A stretch of DNA of 64,000 nucleotides. It comes from Qipengyuania soli (GTDB taxonomy: Bacteria > Pseudomonadota > Alphaproteobacteria > Sphingomonadales > Sphingomonadaceae). Of this stretch, positions 1-9,681 are shown one piece after another. The stretch spans positions 1,674,001 through 1,738,000 of the forward strand of contig NZ_CP064654.1 of NCBI RefSeq assembly GCF_015529805.1, given 5' to 3'. Positions within the stretch are counted from its first letter, which is position 1; each line of letters begins with the position of its first letter. Under the pieces are notes generated by a model. The model searched no databases. It was given only the letters and a program-made list of their open reading frames with translations, and had not been told where the DNA came from. The translations under genes and the position numbers were made by a program.

Positions 1-1
1 G

Positions 2-1978
2 CGCGAATGGGATGCACTCAAGCGCGACCGCGAAGCGCGCGAACGCGCCGCAGAGAAGCGCAACGGTCGCAAGCAGGCGATCGACGGCGTGCGCGCCGCC
101 AAGGGCTATGAGCGGGCGGTGGCCGCCGCGCTGGGCCGTGACGGTAAGGCCCTGCTCGGTGCGCCGGAGGGCGATGCCGAGGGGCGGTACTGGACCGGGG
201 CCACGGCACCTGCCCCGGTTGCGGACAGCCTCGCCTCGCATGTAGAGACGTGCCCCGAGGAATTGCGGCCGCGACTGGCGCTGGTCCACGCTGCCGAGAA
301 TGACGACGGACGCGCGCTTGCGCCCGGGCATTCGCTTGTCACCATGGCGGGGGCGCTGCGGCGGTGGGACGGGCTCGTGGTTCGTGGCGAGGGTTCGGCG
401 GAGGCTGCGCGGCTTGAGGCCGAGAACCGCTTTGCCGAACTCGATGCCCGGATGCCGCAGCTGCACGAAGCGACCGAACAGGCGAATGAGGCGCTCGATT
501 CCGCGACCGAACAGCTGTCCCAGCTCCAGCGCGAACTGGTCGCTTCCGAACGCGAGCTGGCGGGCGCAGCCGATGCGGAGCGCCAAGCCCTGCGCGCGCT
601 CGACCAGGCCGAGGCAGCCCGCGAACGGCTTGCCGCAAGGCTGGAGGAATTGGCCCGCAGCGAGGCCGAGCATGGCGAGACCATATCTGCCGCCCGCGCC
701 GAGCTCGCGGCCTCGACCGCCAAGCGCGATGCGCTCCCCGATCCTGCCGCGGGTCGCGCCGCGCTCGATGCCGCGCGGGCGAAGAACGAGGCTGCGCGCA
801 GCACCCTGCAGGCCCGCGCCGCCGAACTTGCCGCGCATGACCAGGCGCTCGCTGTCGCGCGCGAGCGTGCCTCGGCCCAGCGCAGCGACATGGCCAACTG
901 GCAGGCGCGCAGCGGCGATGCCGCGCGGCGCCTGTCGGAAATGGAAATCCGCGCCGAGGAAATCGAGCAGGAGCGCGCTGTCACCGCCGCCAAGCCCGAA
1001 GGCCTGATGCGCGAGATCGAACAGGGCGACCAGGTTCGCGAGCGCCTCGGCCGCGAACTCGCCGAGGCCGAAGCCGCCGTCGCCGCGGCGACCGAAGCGG
1101 CCCAGGCCGCCGACCGCACCTTCAACGCCGCCAACGAGGCGCTCGCCGAAGCGCGCGAAACCCGCGCCGGTCTCGCCGCGAGGGCCGAGAACCAGGACGG
1201 CCGTCGGATCGAGATGGCACGCATCTCGGGCGAGCGCTTCCAATGCCCGCCCCCGCTTCTCGCCGAACGCTTTGGCTTCGAGGAAGCGAAGATCGCCAGT
1301 GCCGAGGCCGAGAGCGAGGAAATGGACCGCCTCACCGCCAGCCGCGAGCGGATCGGCCCGGTCAACCTCGTCGCCGCCGAGGAACTCGAGCGGATCGAAG
1401 GCGAGCACGGCGCCAATGCCGAGGAACAGGCCGAACTGCGCGAAGCGGTCAGCCGGTTGCGCGGCTCTATCGGCAATCTGAACCGCGAAGGCCGCGAGCG
1501 GCTGCGCGCCGCGTTCGAGCAGGTCAACGCCCATTTCCAGCGCCTGTTCACCCGGCTTTTCGAAGGCGGCGAGGCGCATCTCGCGCTGATCGACAGCGAC
1601 GATCCGCTGGAGGCCGGGCTCGAGATCTTCGCCCAGCCGCCGGGCAAGCGCCTCCAGTCGCTCACCCTGCTTTCCGGCGGCGAGCAGGCGCTGACCGCCA
1701 CCGCGCTGATCTTCGCCCTGTTCCTCACCAACCCCGCGCCGATCTGCGTCCTCGACGAAGTCGACGCCCCGCTCGACGATGCCAACATCGACCGCTTCTG
1801 CGACCTGCTCGACGCGATGGTGAAGGAAACCGACACGCGTTACCTCATCGTCACGCACAATGCCGTGACCATGAGCCGGATGCACCGCCTGTTCGGCGTG
1901 ACCATGATCGAAAAGGGCGTCAGCCGCCTCGTCAGCGTTGACCTCGGCGGCGCGGAGGAATTGCTGGCGGCGGAGTAG
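2..1978 (+). CDS. smc: Chromosome partition protein SMC, C-terminal part (5' end outside window)
   Basis: The reading frame is open from base 2, so the gene starts upstream of the window. What is present is the end of the hinge region, a long Ala/Glu/Arg-rich coiled coil, and the C-terminal ABC-type ATPase head. The head shows the ABC signature LSGGEQ and a Walker B segment [13 protein letters not shown], followed by the D-loop and a switch histidine in IVTHN. The family organises and segregates chromosomes as a homodimer with ScpA/ScpB. The N-terminal Walker A half is not visible. Identification is firm because head motifs and coiled coil occur in the expected order. Confidence 0.95.
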   Translation, partial: REWDALKRDREARERAAEKRNGRKQAIDGVRAAKGYERAVAAALGRDGKALLGAPEGDAEGRYWTGATAPAPVADSLASHVETCPEELRPRLALVHAAENDDGRALAPGHSLVTMAGALRRWDGLVVRGEGSAEAARLEAENRFAELDARMPQLHEATEQANEALDSATEQLSQLQRELVASERELAGAADAERQALRALDQAEAARERLAARLEELARSEAEHGETISAARAELAASTAKRDALPDPAAGRAALDAARAKNEAARSTLQARAAELAAHDQALAVARERASAQRSDMANWQARSGDAARRLSEMEIRAEEIEQERAVTAAKPEGLMREIEQGDQVRERLGRELAEAEAAVAAATEAAQAADRTFNAANEALAEARETRAGLAARAENQDGRRIEMARISGERFQCPPPLLAERFGFEEAKIASAEAESEEMDRLTASRERIGPVNLVAAEELERIEGEHGANAEEQAELREAVSRLRGSIGNLNREGRERLRAAFEQVNAHFQRLFTRLFEGGEAHLALIDSDDPLEAGLEIFAQPPGKRLQSLTLLSGGEQALTATALIFALFLTNPAPICVLDEVDAPLDDANIDRFCDLLDAMVKETDTRYLIVTHNAVTMSRMHRLFGVTMIEKGVSRLVSVDLGGAEELLAAE

Positions 1979-2015
1979 TTTCGCCGCTCGTCCTGCACCC
2001 AGGGAGGACCGGTCC

Positions 2016-2720
2016 GTGACCAGACTCAAGACCCATACCGAAAGCCACGCGACGTCGCGCATCGGCTGGCTTCGCGCCGCCGTCATGGGGGCCAACGACG
2101 GCATCGTCTCGACGGCGAGCCTGATCGTGGGTGTCGCGGCGGCCAGCGCGGGGCGCAGCGAAATCCTAGTCGCGGGAATGGCCTCTCTCTTCGCCGGGGC
2201 CATGTCGATGGCGGCGGGCGAATATGTTTCCGTGAGTTCGCAGGCCGATACCGAAAAGGCGGACCTTGCCCGCGAAGAGAACGAACTCGCGACGGACTCG
2301 GAGTTCGAACACGCGGAACTGGCCGGAGTCTACGAGGCGCGCGGTGTCGATGCAGCAACCGCAAAAGAAGTCGCCCGCCAGATGATGGAACACGATGCGC
2401 TTGGTGCCCATGCCCGCGACGAACTCGGCATTTCGGAGGCGAGCACGGCGCGTCCGCTTCAGGCAGCCATCGCGTCGGCGCTGACCTTCACCGCCGGCGC
2501 GGCGGCACCGCTCCTCGTGGTGCCGTTCGCACCGCTGCAGTCCATGGTCATGGCGGTCGCAATCGCGTCGCTGATCTGCCTTGCGATCCTCGGCACGCTG
2601 GGGGCGAAGGCCGGCGGTGCACCGCCGGTGCCTTCGGTCCTGCGCGTAGTGTTCTGGGGCGCGATGGCCATGGTCGTCACCGCGCTCGTCGGGAAATTGT
2701 TCGGCGCTGCTGTCGCTTGA
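2016..2720 (+). CDS. VIT1/CCC1 family membrane transporter (iron/manganese type)
   Basis: A protein of 234 residues with the VIT/CCC1 pattern: an N-terminal segment RAAVMGANDGIVSTASLIVG, a second helix pair with AGAMSMAAGEYVSVSSQ, a charged cytosolic stretch (about residues 75-140) and three C-terminal membrane segments. Relatives move Fe2+ or Mn2+ out of the cytosol, so metal detoxification or storage is the likely role; the substrate here is inferred. I chose the GTG at 2016 because an AGGGAGGA ribosome binding site sits 7 bases upstream. The frame is also open further upstream, into the end of smc. Confidence 0.85.
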   Translation: MTRLKTHTESHATSRIGWLRAAVMGANDGIVSTASLIVGVAAASAGRSEILVAGMASLFAGAMSMAAGEYVSVSSQADTEKADLAREENELATDSEFEHAELAGVYEARGVDAATAKEVARQMMEHDALGAHARDELGISEASTARPLQAAIASALTFTAGAAAPLLVVPFAPLQSMVMAVAIASLICLAILGTLGAKAGGAPPVPSVLRVVFWGAMAMVVTALVGKLFGAAVA

Positions 2721-2773
2721 TCGATTTTCCGATAGGGATGGGCGCCGGATCGAACCGATTTGATGGGATCAGG

Positions 2774-4147
2774 ATGCTGAAATTCTCCGTTTACTCGATG
2801 GCCTTGGCGGTGATCGCGGGACTGTCCGCTCCAGCCTCGGCGGGGGATGTCCAACCTCCCATCCTGCCGATGTCCGACGCTGAGCAGGCGCACCCTGACC
2901 TGCCCGTCGTCCTCTCGCAACGCGACCGGGCGGCGGTTGTCGATGACATCCTCGCCGAACGGATGGAGACGGTCGTCCCCGCGATCATGCGCGAACAGGG
3001 CATCGACATGTGGATCCTGATGGCACGCGAATATTTCGAGGAGCCGGTGGTCGCCACAATGCTCGATGCGGAAAGCATGAGTGCCCGGCGGCGCACGATC
3101 CTGGTGTTCTACAACCCGGGCGAAGGCAAGCCAGTCGAACGGCTCACGGTCAGCCGCTATGGCCTGGGCAACCTCTTCGCCGCATCCTGGGATCCGGCGA
3201 AGCAGCCTGACCAGTGGAAGGCCGTTGCCGAAATCATCGCAGCCCGTGACCCCAAGCGCATCGCGATCAACACTTCCGACCTGACCGCCTTCGGCGACGG
3301 CATGACGCTGAGCCAGTACAAGGCGATGACCGCTGCCCTCCCCACCGGGTTCGAGGAGCGGATTGTCCCGGGGGAAACCTTGTCGCTACGCTGGCTGGAA
3401 AGCCGCACGCCGCGCGAGCTGGAAATCTACCCGGGCATCGTGCGGCTGGCCCATGCGGTGATCGGCGAGGCATTTTCGCGGAAAGTCATCACGCCGGGCA
3501 AGACTACGGCGGAGGAGGTCCAGTGGTGGTATCGCGACCGCCTGGCGGGCCTTGGCATCGATACCTGGTTCCACCCCTCGATCGGCATCCAGCGGCAAGG
3601 CGTGAAGGGCATGATCGAAGGTGACGAGGTCATCCAGCCGGGCGACCTTCTGTGGACCGACTTCGGCATCACTTACATGCGCCTCAATACCGACACCCAG
3701 CACCTCGCCTATGTCCTGAAACCCGGCGAGACAGAGGCGCCTGCCGGCCTGCGCGCGGGCCTCAAGGCAACCAACCGGGTACAGGACCTGTTGCGACAAT
3801 CCTTCGCGGTCGGTTTGTCCGGTAACGTGGTGCTGGCGCGGGCACGAGCGAAGGCGCTGGCGGAAGGGCTCGATCCGTCGATCTATTCGCACCCGATCGG
3901 CTTCCACGGCCATGGCGCGGGGACTGCAATCGGATTTTGGGACAACCAGAAGGACGATCCGCGCGGCACCTATGCCATCCGGCCGAACACGACCTGGTCG
4001 ATCGAGCTGACGAGCTACAATGCCGTGCCCGAATGGGGCGGCCAGAAGGTCGATTTCCGGTCCGAAGAAGACGCCTTTTTCGACGGCAAGGAGGTACACT
4101 TCCTCGACGGCCGTCAGACCGAACTGACGCTCATCCCGTCGGAATAG
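2774..4147 (+). CDS. Secreted M24 family metallopeptidase (Xaa-Pro aminopeptidase/dipeptidase-like)
   Basis: 457 residues. The first 23 residues form a signal peptide ending in APASAG, which decides the ATG at 2774 over an in-frame TTG at 2717. The C-terminal half has the pita-bread M24 fold: metal-binding Asp residues in LLWTDFG and LNTDTQH, the His region HPIGFHGHG, and Glu in SIELTSY. The family cleaves X-Pro bonds using a two-metal centre. Export implies the protein acts on periplasmic or external peptides. It lies directly downstream of the VIT transporter but has its own short leader. It ends 2 bases from the convergent MerR gene. Confidence 0.85.
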   Translation: MLKFSVYSMALAVIAGLSAPASAGDVQPPILPMSDAEQAHPDLPVVLSQRDRAAVVDDILAERMETVVPAIMREQGIDMWILMAREYFEEPVVATMLDAESMSARRRTILVFYNPGEGKPVERLTVSRYGLGNLFAASWDPAKQPDQWKAVAEIIAARDPKRIAINTSDLTAFGDGMTLSQYKAMTAALPTGFEERIVPGETLSLRWLESRTPRELEIYPGIVRLAHAVIGEAFSRKVITPGKTTAEEVQWWYRDRLAGLGIDTWFHPSIGIQRQGVKGMIEGDEVIQPGDLLWTDFGITYMRLNTDTQHLAYVLKPGETEAPAGLRAGLKATNRVQDLLRQSFAVGLSGNVVLARARAKALAEGLDPSIYSHPIGFHGHGAGTAIGFWDNQKDDPRGTYAIRPNTTWSIELTSYNAVPEWGGQKVDFRSEEDAFFDGKEVHFLDGRQTELTLIPSE

Positions 4148-4149
4148 GT

Positions 4150-4515
4150 TCAGGCCGCGAGCGCGGCGCGCAGGTCCTCACGAATGGCCTTGAGACGGTG
4201 GAGTACGTCGCCGTCGGTGGACGGGGCCGGCGATGTCGCCTGCGCCGCCGCCTGCGGGTCGGGTACGCCTCGCAGCGCCGCCTTGGCCCCTTTCAGCGTG
4301 TAGCCTTCGCGATTGACCAGCCGGTCGATCCGCTCGACCAACGTGACGTCCTCGGGCCGGTAATAGCGGCGCCCGCCGCTGCGGGTGAGCGGCTTGAGCA
4401 TGGGAAACTGCTGCTCCCAGTAACGCAGGACGTGGGGCTTTATGCCGGTCGCCTTGGCGACTTCGCCGATGGTGCGCAGTGCGCCGGTTTCCTTGCCGTC
4501 GTCGAATGTCGCCAT
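4150..4515 (-). CDS. MerR family transcriptional regulator
   Basis: 121 residues. A MerR-type winged helix-turn-helix lies at about residues 13-80 (TIGEVAKATGIKPHVLRYWEQQF, then GGRRYYRPEDV). The remaining tail is Ala/Pro-rich with no effector-binding Cys, so it is not an obvious metal sensor. The short C-terminus and the position directly after ihfA match a conserved alphaproteobacterial gene order (plsX-fabH-ihfA-merR). It is probably transcribed with ihfA from the rpmF or fab operon promoter. The target is unknown. In this genomic position it is often an orphan regulator. Confidence 0.9.
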   Translation of the reverse strand: MATFDDGKETGALRTIGEVAKATGIKPHVLRYWEQQFPMLKPLTRSGGRRYYRPEDVTLVERIDRLVNREGYTLKGAKAALRGVPDPQAAAQATSPAPSTDGDVLHRLKAIREDLRAALAA

Positions 4516-4537
4516 GGCGCCCTACCCTCTTGCGGCC

Positions 4538-4843
4538 TCAGCCGTTGGCTATGCGTTCCTTGAGCAGCTGGCTGGCGCGGAAGGTCATCACGCGGCGCGG
4601 CGTGATCGGCACCTCGACCCCGGTCTTGGGATTGCGGCCGATGCGTTCCTTCTTGTCGCGCAGCACGAAGCTGCCGAAGCCTGAAATCTTGACGTTTTCA
4701 CCGTTGGCCAGCGCGTCGCACATCTTGGCAAGAATGGTCTCGACCATCTCGAGCGATTCTGCCCGGCTAAGACCCATCTTGCGGTTGATCGTTTCGGCCA
4801 GGTCTGCCCTGGTCAATGTGCCCACCGAGCGCATCATGTCCAT
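4538..4843 (-). CDS. ihfA: Integration host factor subunit alpha
   Basis: 101 residues with the full HU/IHF fold: [12 protein letters not shown] at the N-terminus, the beta-arm with the DNA-intercalating proline region [11 protein letters not shown], and the C-terminal helix. The consensus [18 protein letters not shown] is intact. IHF-alpha pairs with IHF-beta to bend DNA at promoters, origins and recombination sites. I chose the ATG at 4843, preceded by AAGGGA; the frame is open further upstream but that part has no family similarity. A second in-frame ATG lies six bases downstream, so the start is uncertain by two codons. Confidence 0.95.
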   Translation of the reverse strand: MDMMRSVGTLTRADLAETINRKMGLSRAESLEMVETILAKMCDALANGENVKISGFGSFVLRDKKERIGRNPKTGVEVPITPRRVMTFRASQLLKERIANG

Positions 4844-4964
4844 AATTCCCTTCCCCTCAGATGCGACCCTGAGTGAAGAAGCGGCCCTGTCGTAAACTTC
4901 ACCAAGCAATATAGGGGCTTGGAGCGATTCTGGCAAACGCGCGCGGCGCTTTTTCGACCAAATG

Positions 4965-5942
4965 TTACATCCGGGCGAGCGAAGCACCCCAGGTGAAGCC
5001 ACCGCCCATGGCTTCAAACATGACGAGATCACCCTTCTTGATGCGCCCGTCACGCACTGCGACGTCGAGCGCGAGCGGGACCGAAGCCGCAGAAGTATTG
5101 GCGTGGCGGTCGACCGTGACGATCACCTTTTCCGGCGGCAGGTCGAGCTTGCGGGCGGTCGCGTCGAGGATTCGGGCATTGGCCTGGTGCGGCACGACCC
5201 AGTCGATGTCTGCCGCCGTAAAGCCAGCCTCATCAAGCACTTCGCCGAGAACCTCGGCAAGGTTCACCACGGCATGGCGGAAGACTTCGCGGCCACGCAT
5301 GCGCAGGTGGCCGACGGTCTGCGTGGTCGAAGGGCCGCCGTCGACATAGAGCATGTCCTTGTGCGCACCGTCGGCATGGAGGCGGCTGGCGAGGATGCCG
5401 GGGCCGTCCCCAACGCCAGCTGCGCCAACGTCCTGCGCCTCGAGCACGACAGCGCCCGCGCCGTCCCCGAAGAGGACGCAGGTGGTGCGATCTTCCCAAT
5501 CGAGAATGCGACTGAAGGTCTCTGCGCCGATCACCAGAGCCTTCTTCGCCATACCGGTACGCAGCATCGCGTCTGCCGTGGTCAGAGCATAGAGGAAGCC
5601 CGAACACACTGCCTGCACGTCAAATGCGATCCCGCCGCCGCAGCCGAGCGCGGCCTGCACCTGAGTCGCGGTTGCGGGGAAGGTGTGGTCAGGTGTTGCG
5701 GTGGCAAGGACGATGAGGCCGATCTCGCCAGCTTCGATTCCAGCCGCGGCCAGCGCCTCACGCGCAGCCGCAGTGGCGAGGCTCGACGTGGTCTCGGTCT
5801 CGTCGGCGATGTAACGCTGGCGGATGCCGGTGCGCTCGACGATCCACTCGTCGGAAGTGTCCACGCGGGCCGCGAGTTCGGCATTGGTAACGCACTTCGC
5901 CGGAAGTGCCGAGCCGGTGCCCTTGATGACCGAGCGGATCAC
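4965..5942 (-). CDS. fabH: Beta-ketoacyl-ACP synthase III (FabH)
   Basis: 325 residues, the usual FabH length. The catalytic triad is visible: Cys113 in [10 protein letters not shown], His252 in [10 protein letters not shown] and Asn282 in [13 protein letters not shown]. FabH condenses acetyl-CoA (or another short acyl-CoA) with malonyl-ACP to start fatty acid synthesis. The start codon overlaps the plsX stop by 4 bases (5939-5942), so translation of the two genes is probably coupled. Together with plsX this links phospholipid precursor supply and fatty acid initiation in one operon. Confidence 0.97.
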   Translation of the reverse strand: MIRSVIKGTGSALPAKCVTNAELAARVDTSDEWIVERTGIRQRYIADETETTSSLATAAAREALAAAGIEAGEIGLIVLATATPDHTFPATATQVQAALGCGGGIAFDVQAVCSGFLYALTTADAMLRTGMAKKALVIGAETFSRILDWEDRTTCVLFGDGAGAVVLEAQDVGAAGVGDGPGILASRLHADGAHKDMLYVDGGPSTTQTVGHLRMRGREVFRHAVVNLAEVLGEVLDEAGFTAADIDWVVPHQANARILDATARKLDLPPEKVIVTVDRHANTSAASVPLALDVAVRDGRIKKGDLVMFEAMGGGFTWGASLARM

Positions 5943-6973
5943 TTGGCTGCCAGCCCGTCGCTGACTTCGCCCAGGTCGTGGCGGATGCGGTTGAGGATAT
6001 CGTCTTCGAGCAGGCGCGCGGCGACTTCAACCGCGTTGGCCACGCCCTTGGCATTGGCGCTGCCGTGGCTCTTCACCACGACACCGTTGAGGCCGAGAAA
6101 AACCGCACCATTGTGGTTGTTGGGGTCGAGGTGGTGGCGCAACAGCTCGGTTGCGGGGCGCGAGACGAGAAAACCGATCTTCGAGCGCGTCGAACTGGTG
6201 AAGGCACGGCGCAGCAGGTCGGTCACGAAGCGCGCAGTACCCTCGATCGCCTTCAGCGCGATGTTGCCGGAGAAACCATCGCACACGACCACGTCGCAGT
6301 CGCCACGGTTGATCTTGTCCGCTTCGACATAGCCTTCGAAGTCCATGTCGAGGCTGGTCGCGGCGCGAAGGATTTCGGCGGCCTGCTGGATGTCCTCGGT
6401 GCCCTTGGTTTCCTCGGTGCCGATATTGAGCAGGCGGGTACGCGGACGTTCCTTGCCGGTCACGATGCGCGAGTAGGCGGCACCCATGATGGCGAACTGG
6501 ACGAGGTTGCGCGCATCGCATTCGCGGTTCGCGCCCAGGTCGAGCATGATGACATCGTTGTCGCCGAGCGTGGGCAGCAGTGCAGCCAGCGCGGGACGGT
6601 CGAGTCCGGGCATTGTGCGCAATGCGAGCTTCGAAATTGCCATGAGAGCGCCGGTGTTGCCGGCGGAGACTGCCGCACCCGCCAGGCCCTGCTTCACCGC
6701 ATCGACGGCGAGGCCCATGCTGGTGGTCTTGGCGCGGCGCAGCGCCCTGGAGGGCTTTTCGTCGCCGGCGATCACATCCTCGCAGTGGAGGATTTCCGAC
6801 GCGCCGGACATGCCAGGGTGATTCTCGAGCGCGGCCTTGATGCGCGTCTCGTCACCCACCAGCAGGAATTTGAACTTGTCGTGGCGGCGACGGGCAAGCG
6901 CCGCGCCCTCGACCATCACGCGCACGCCTTCATCGCCGCCCATCGCATCAACAGCGATACGCGGCAGGCTCAT
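5939..6973 (-). CDS. plsX: Phosphate acyltransferase PlsX
   Basis: 344 residues beginning [13 protein letters not shown], the typical PlsX N-terminus, with DLGANREC and [10 protein letters not shown] further on. PlsX converts acyl-ACP to acyl-phosphate, the donor used by PlsY in phospholipid synthesis, and works as a peripheral membrane enzyme. It lies 27 bases downstream of rpmF and overlaps fabH by 4 bases. The order rpmF-plsX-fabH is widespread in bacteria. Confidence 0.97.
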   Translation of the reverse strand: MSLPRIAVDAMGGDEGVRVMVEGAALARRRHDKFKFLLVGDETRIKAALENHPGMSGASEILHCEDVIAGDEKPSRALRRAKTTSMGLAVDAVKQGLAGAAVSAGNTGALMAISKLALRTMPGLDRPALAALLPTLGDNDVIMLDLGANRECDARNLVQFAIMGAAYSRIVTGKERPRTRLLNIGTEETKGTEDIQQAAEILRAATSLDMDFEGYVEADKINRGDCDVVVCDGFSGNIALKAIEGTARFVTDLLRRAFTSSTRSKIGFLVSRPATELLRHHLDPNNHNGAVFLGLNGVVVKSHGSANAKGVANAVEVAARLLEDDILNRIRHDLGEVSDGLAAK

Positions 6974-7000
6974 GCGCTAACTCCGGTTCTGCTTGCGGTC

Positions 7001-7180
7001 TTAAAGACCGACGGCGATGATTTCGCGACCGTTGTAGTGGCCGCAATGCGGGCACAGGTTGTGCGGGCGCTTGAGTTCACCGCAGTTCGAGCACTCGTGA
7101 TGGGCTTCGACCTTCAGCGAATCATGCGCACGGCGGTTGCCGCGACGGTGGGGCGATACTTTCCTCTTGGGGACGGCCAT
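7001..7180 (-). CDS. rpmF: 50S ribosomal protein L32
   Basis: 59 residues starting [20 protein letters not shown]. Two CxxC-type pairs ([18 protein letters not shown]) form the zinc-binding ribbon kept in many L32 proteins, so this is the zinc-containing version. It is a structural protein of the large ribosomal subunit. As the first gene of the rpmF-plsX-fabH-ihfA-merR run, it probably carries the operon promoter in the 237-base divergent gap upstream. The start and stop are unambiguous. Confidence 0.96.
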   Translation of the reverse strand: MAVPKRKVSPHRRGNRRAHDSLKVEAHHECSNCGELKRPHNLCPHCGHYNGREIIAVGL

Positions 7181-7417
7181 GGCGGCACCTGTTCCTCAAA
7201 CAATTACAGTCAATTTCGGTGGCCGCCCTAGGGGAAGGTCCGGCAACGCACAAGAGCGCGTGAACCCGAATATTCCCGACCGTGGCGGTGAAGGCGCGCG
7301 CTATACCGATTTTTGCGGGGGATGCAAGCGGCGGGAAGCCCCTGTCGCGATTGCCTGCTTCCCTTCCCCGTCGTAGCAACGCGGCGGGTCCGAAACGAGA
7401 GAAGAGGGAGGGATCGC

Positions 7418-7816
7418 ATGGCCGTAGTCCTGCCAGTTACGCTTACCGCCGCAGCCGCAGCCGCAGTCATCAACATCTGGCTCGGTGTCAGGGTCGGCCA
7501 GATGCGCGTGAAGCACAAGGTTTCAATCGGTGACGACGCCGGCGGTCCGCTGACCGCCCGCATGCGCGCCCAGCTCAATTTCGTCGAGAACACCGCCTTC
7601 GTCCTCGTCCTGGTCGCAGCCATAGAACTGGCCGGTCGCGGCAATCCGTGGCTTTCCTGGGTAGTTGCGATCTACATGCTGGGCAGGCTTGCCCACGCCT
7701 TCGGCATGGACGGCGGATCGCTCGGCAAGGGTCGTTCGATCGGGATCATGATCACTATGCTGACGCAGCTCGGCCTCTCGGTCGTGGCCGTCCTGATCGT
7801 CCTCGGCGCAATGTAA
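7418..7816 (+). CDS. MAPEG family membrane protein
   Basis: 132 residues with about four membrane helices. The MAPEG-like pattern is visible in the order VRVGQMRVKHKVSIGDD, then ARMRAQLNFVENTAFVLVLV (the conserved Arg-x-x-x-Asn-x-x-Glu helix), then the GRLAHAFGM segment. Bacterial members are glutathione-dependent or of unknown activity; no substrate can be inferred here. The ATG at 7418 follows a GAGGGAGG ribosome binding site 7 bases upstream. It converges on the MBL hydrolase with a shared terminator-like hairpin between them. Confidence 0.85.
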   Translation: MAVVLPVTLTAAAAAAVINIWLGVRVGQMRVKHKVSIGDDAGGPLTARMRAQLNFVENTAFVLVLVAAIELAGRGNPWLSWVVAIYMLGRLAHAFGMDGGSLGKGRSIGIMITMLTQLGLSVVAVLIVLGAM

Positions 7817-7823
7817 ATTCCTC

Positions 7824-7848
7824 GGGCCGGGGCACAATGCTCCGGCCC
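7824..7848. terminator. Bidirectional terminator-like hairpin between convergent genes
   Basis: An 11-base stem (GGGCCGGGGCA against TGCTCCGGCCC, with one G-T pair) and a CAA loop lies 8 bases after the MAPEG stop and 9 bases before the MBL stop. There is no long T run on either strand, so termination is inferred from the hairpin and its convergent placement. Confidence 0.65.
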
Positions 7849-7856
7849 TTCCCGCC

Positions 7857-8525
7857 TTACTGGAGAGCGTAATCGCTCACGAAGGCATTGGTCTGGCGCT
7901 CGCGCCCGAAGGTGCTCGTCGGGCCATGGCCGGGAATGAAGGTCACGTCATTGCCCAGCGGCCAAAGCTTCTGGGTGATGGCATCGATCAGGTCCTGGTG
8001 GTTGCCCATCGGAAAATCGGTCCGCCCGATGCTGCCCTGGAAAAGCACGTCGCCGACCACGGCAAACTTGCTTGGGCGGTGGAAGAAGACCACGTGCCCG
8101 GGCGTGTGTCCGGGACAATGGATGACCTCGAGCTCCAGCTCGCCCACCGTGACCTTGTCACCGTCCTGCAGCCAGCGATCAGGCTCGAATACCTGCCCGT
8201 TGACGCCGTACTTTGCCCCATCCTCATCAAGGCGGCTGATCCAGAAGCGATCCGCCTCGTGCGGCCCTTCGATCGGCACGCCGAGTTCCTTGGCAAGAAT
8301 CCCCGCCTCGCCGCAGTGGTCGATGTGACCATGGGTGATCAGAATCTTTTCGAGTTCCACCCCGGTTTGCTTCAGCGCAGCCTTCAACCGGTCGAGATCG
8401 CCGCCCGGATCGATCAGCGCGCCCCTGTTGGTCTTGGTGCACCAGATCAGCGAGCAATTCTGCTGCAGCGGAGTAACCGGGATAATGCCGGCTTTCATGG
8501 GCGGGGTCGCGGGGGTTTCGGTCAT
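7857..8525 (-). CDS. MBL-fold metallo-hydrolase (glyoxalase II-like)
   Basis: About 222 residues. The metallo-beta-lactamase zinc motif THGHIDHCGE is present, followed by the His in CPGHTPGHVVFF, the Asp in VGDVLFQGSIGRTD and the final His in IPGHGPTS. This arrangement matches the glyoxalase II-like/YcbL group of thioester hydrolases, so hydroxyacylglutathione or similar hydrolysis is likely but not proven. The start is uncertain: ATG at 8525 is used, an ATG at 8498 is equally consistent with family alignments, and neither has a strong ribosome binding site. Confidence 0.88.
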   Translation of the reverse strand: MTETPATPPMKAGIIPVTPLQQNCSLIWCTKTNRGALIDPGGDLDRLKAALKQTGVELEKILITHGHIDHCGEAGILAKELGVPIEGPHEADRFWISRLDEDGAKYGVNGQVFEPDRWLQDGDKVTVGELELEVIHCPGHTPGHVVFFHRPSKFAVVGDVLFQGSIGRTDFPMGNHQDLIDAITQKLWPLGNDVTFIPGHGPTSTFGRERQTNAFVSDYALQ

Positions 8526-8594
8526 GAATTCAGAAATGGCGAAAAGGCGCGCGCGACACAAGCGCCGCGCACGCCCTTCAGTGTCTTCGGTCCT

Positions 8595-8861
8595 TCAGCC
8601 CCGGCAAGCAACGCCCGGATGATGACTGAAACCAGGATCGAAACCGCCGAATGCCTTGACCAGCATCCCGTAAGCCTGGACCTCCCCAAATCCGTCCAGG
8701 CCGGGCGTGTCGTTCCGCCCACTGTAGGCACATATGGATGAAGCCACTCCTCCAGATTCGATCGGCGTGATCTTGCCGTTCCCGGTTATCTCGCCCGCGA
8801 AACCGGGAGACGAGATCACCAGCAAGAGTGAAGCAGTCCATATTTTTCGATTAATCGCCAT
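8595..8861 (-). CDS. Small secreted protein with a CAYSGRND motif, function unknown
   Basis: 88 residues. A signal peptide ends at about residue 23 (SSPGFAGE). The mature part is about 65 residues with two cysteines, in SSICAYSGRND and in HHPGVACRG at the extreme C-terminus, which could form a disulfide. The ATG at 8861 has a very strong AGGAGGA site, 7 bases upstream. I recall similar secreted proteins with a C-(AF)-SG-(L)-ND core in alphaproteobacteria, but no function. It stands alone between the MBL hydrolase and the S24 regulator, so context gives no role. Confidence 0.72.
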   Translation of the reverse strand: MAINRKIWTASLLLVISSPGFAGEITGNGKITPIESGGVASSICAYSGRNDTPGLDGFGEVQAYGMLVKAFGGFDPGFSHHPGVACRG

Positions 8862-8898
8862 GATGCATCCTCCTTTGTCGAAGATGCGACCCAGCGGC

Positions 8899-8924
8899 CC
8901 GCCGATACTTTTATCTGTCGGCGG
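8899..8924. repeat. Inverted repeat upstream of the small secreted protein gene
   Basis: A perfect 7-base inverted repeat (CCGCCGA / TCGGCGG) with a 12-base AT-rich spacer, 38 bases upstream of the secreted protein's start codon. It could be a leader hairpin or an operator. It also lies downstream of the S24 regulator gene, so termination of that transcript is another possibility. Confidence 0.4.
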
Positions 8925-8976
8925 CGGCGTTGTAGGATGGGAATCGTTCAAAAGTGTGGCAACCCGATGAGGTTGT

Positions 8977-9675
8977 TCAGACGCGCCCGCCCTTCCATAC
9001 AACCCGACCGATAACCTCGACCTCATCGCGCGCAAGTTCGATGGGGGCATAGGCGTCGTTGGCGCTGATCAGGGCGATGTGGCCCGGGCCGCGCGCCTGA
9101 ACCTGCTTGACGTGGAGCGCGTCACCGATGCGCACGACATGCACTCCCTCGCCCGCGCGCTTGTTGCGGTCGACGAAGATTTCGTCGCCGCTCCGCAACA
9201 AAGGCTCCATGCTGTCCCCTTCCACGCGGATCGCAGTGAGGTCGGCACCTTCGAGCCCCATCTCACGCAACCAGCGGCGCGAAAAGCGGAAGCTGTCGAA
9301 GGAAATTTCCTCCGCAGAAAACGCCCCCGGCCCTGCGGATGCATCGAGCGGGAGGCGCTGGACCTCGACCCAGTCATCGATCCCGGCAGCGGCATACTCG
9401 GCCAGGGCGGCGCGGCGCTGCGTAGGCGCGTCGAGGCGGGTATCGTCGAACCGGCGGGTTTCGATGAGACGGGTCGAAACTCCAAGAAATTCAGCAATCT
9501 TGCGCAGGTCTGGCTCGTCGAGATGGCGCGGGCTACCACGCGTCACATACTGCTGGAGATAGGCCGGATTGCGACCGATCATGCGCGACAGGCCTGCGAG
9601 GCTGGCGCCGCTCCTGCGCGCCAGGTCCTGCAATCGCCCCCGGGCATGTTGTTCGCTGCGTGAGATGTCTTCCAT
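8977..9675 (-). CDS. HTH-S24 family transcriptional regulator (LexA/CI-like, autoprotease domain)
   Basis: 232 residues. An XRE-like helix-turn-helix covers about residues 15-65 (LARRSGASLAGLSRMIGRNPAYLQQY). A linker follows, then an S24 domain with the catalytic Ser155 in VEGDSMEP and Lys190 in LHVKQVQ. An Ala114-Gly115 pair in DASAGPGA is where members of this family are usually cut. The architecture is that of a LexA or phage repressor that self-cleaves upon RecA activation, but it is not LexA itself because the HTH type differs. Two inverted repeats directly upstream overlap its own leader, suggesting autoregulation. Confidence 0.88.
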   Translation of the reverse strand: MEDISRSEQHARGRLQDLARRSGASLAGLSRMIGRNPAYLQQYVTRGSPRHLDEPDLRKIAEFLGVSTRLIETRRFDDTRLDAPTQRRAALAEYAAAGIDDWVEVQRLPLDASAGPGAFSAEEISFDSFRFSRRWLREMGLEGADLTAIRVEGDSMEPLLRSGDEIFVDRNKRAGEGVHVVRIGDALHVKQVQARGPGHIALISANDAYAPIELARDEVEVIGRVVWKGGRV

Positions 9676-9681
9676 GTTTTT

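Noticed and set aside
106-1836. Very long open frame on the minus strand opposite smc
   Set aside because: Ser/Arg/Ala-rich shadow of a GC-rich gene with no domain; the plus-strand frame has clear SMC head motifs.
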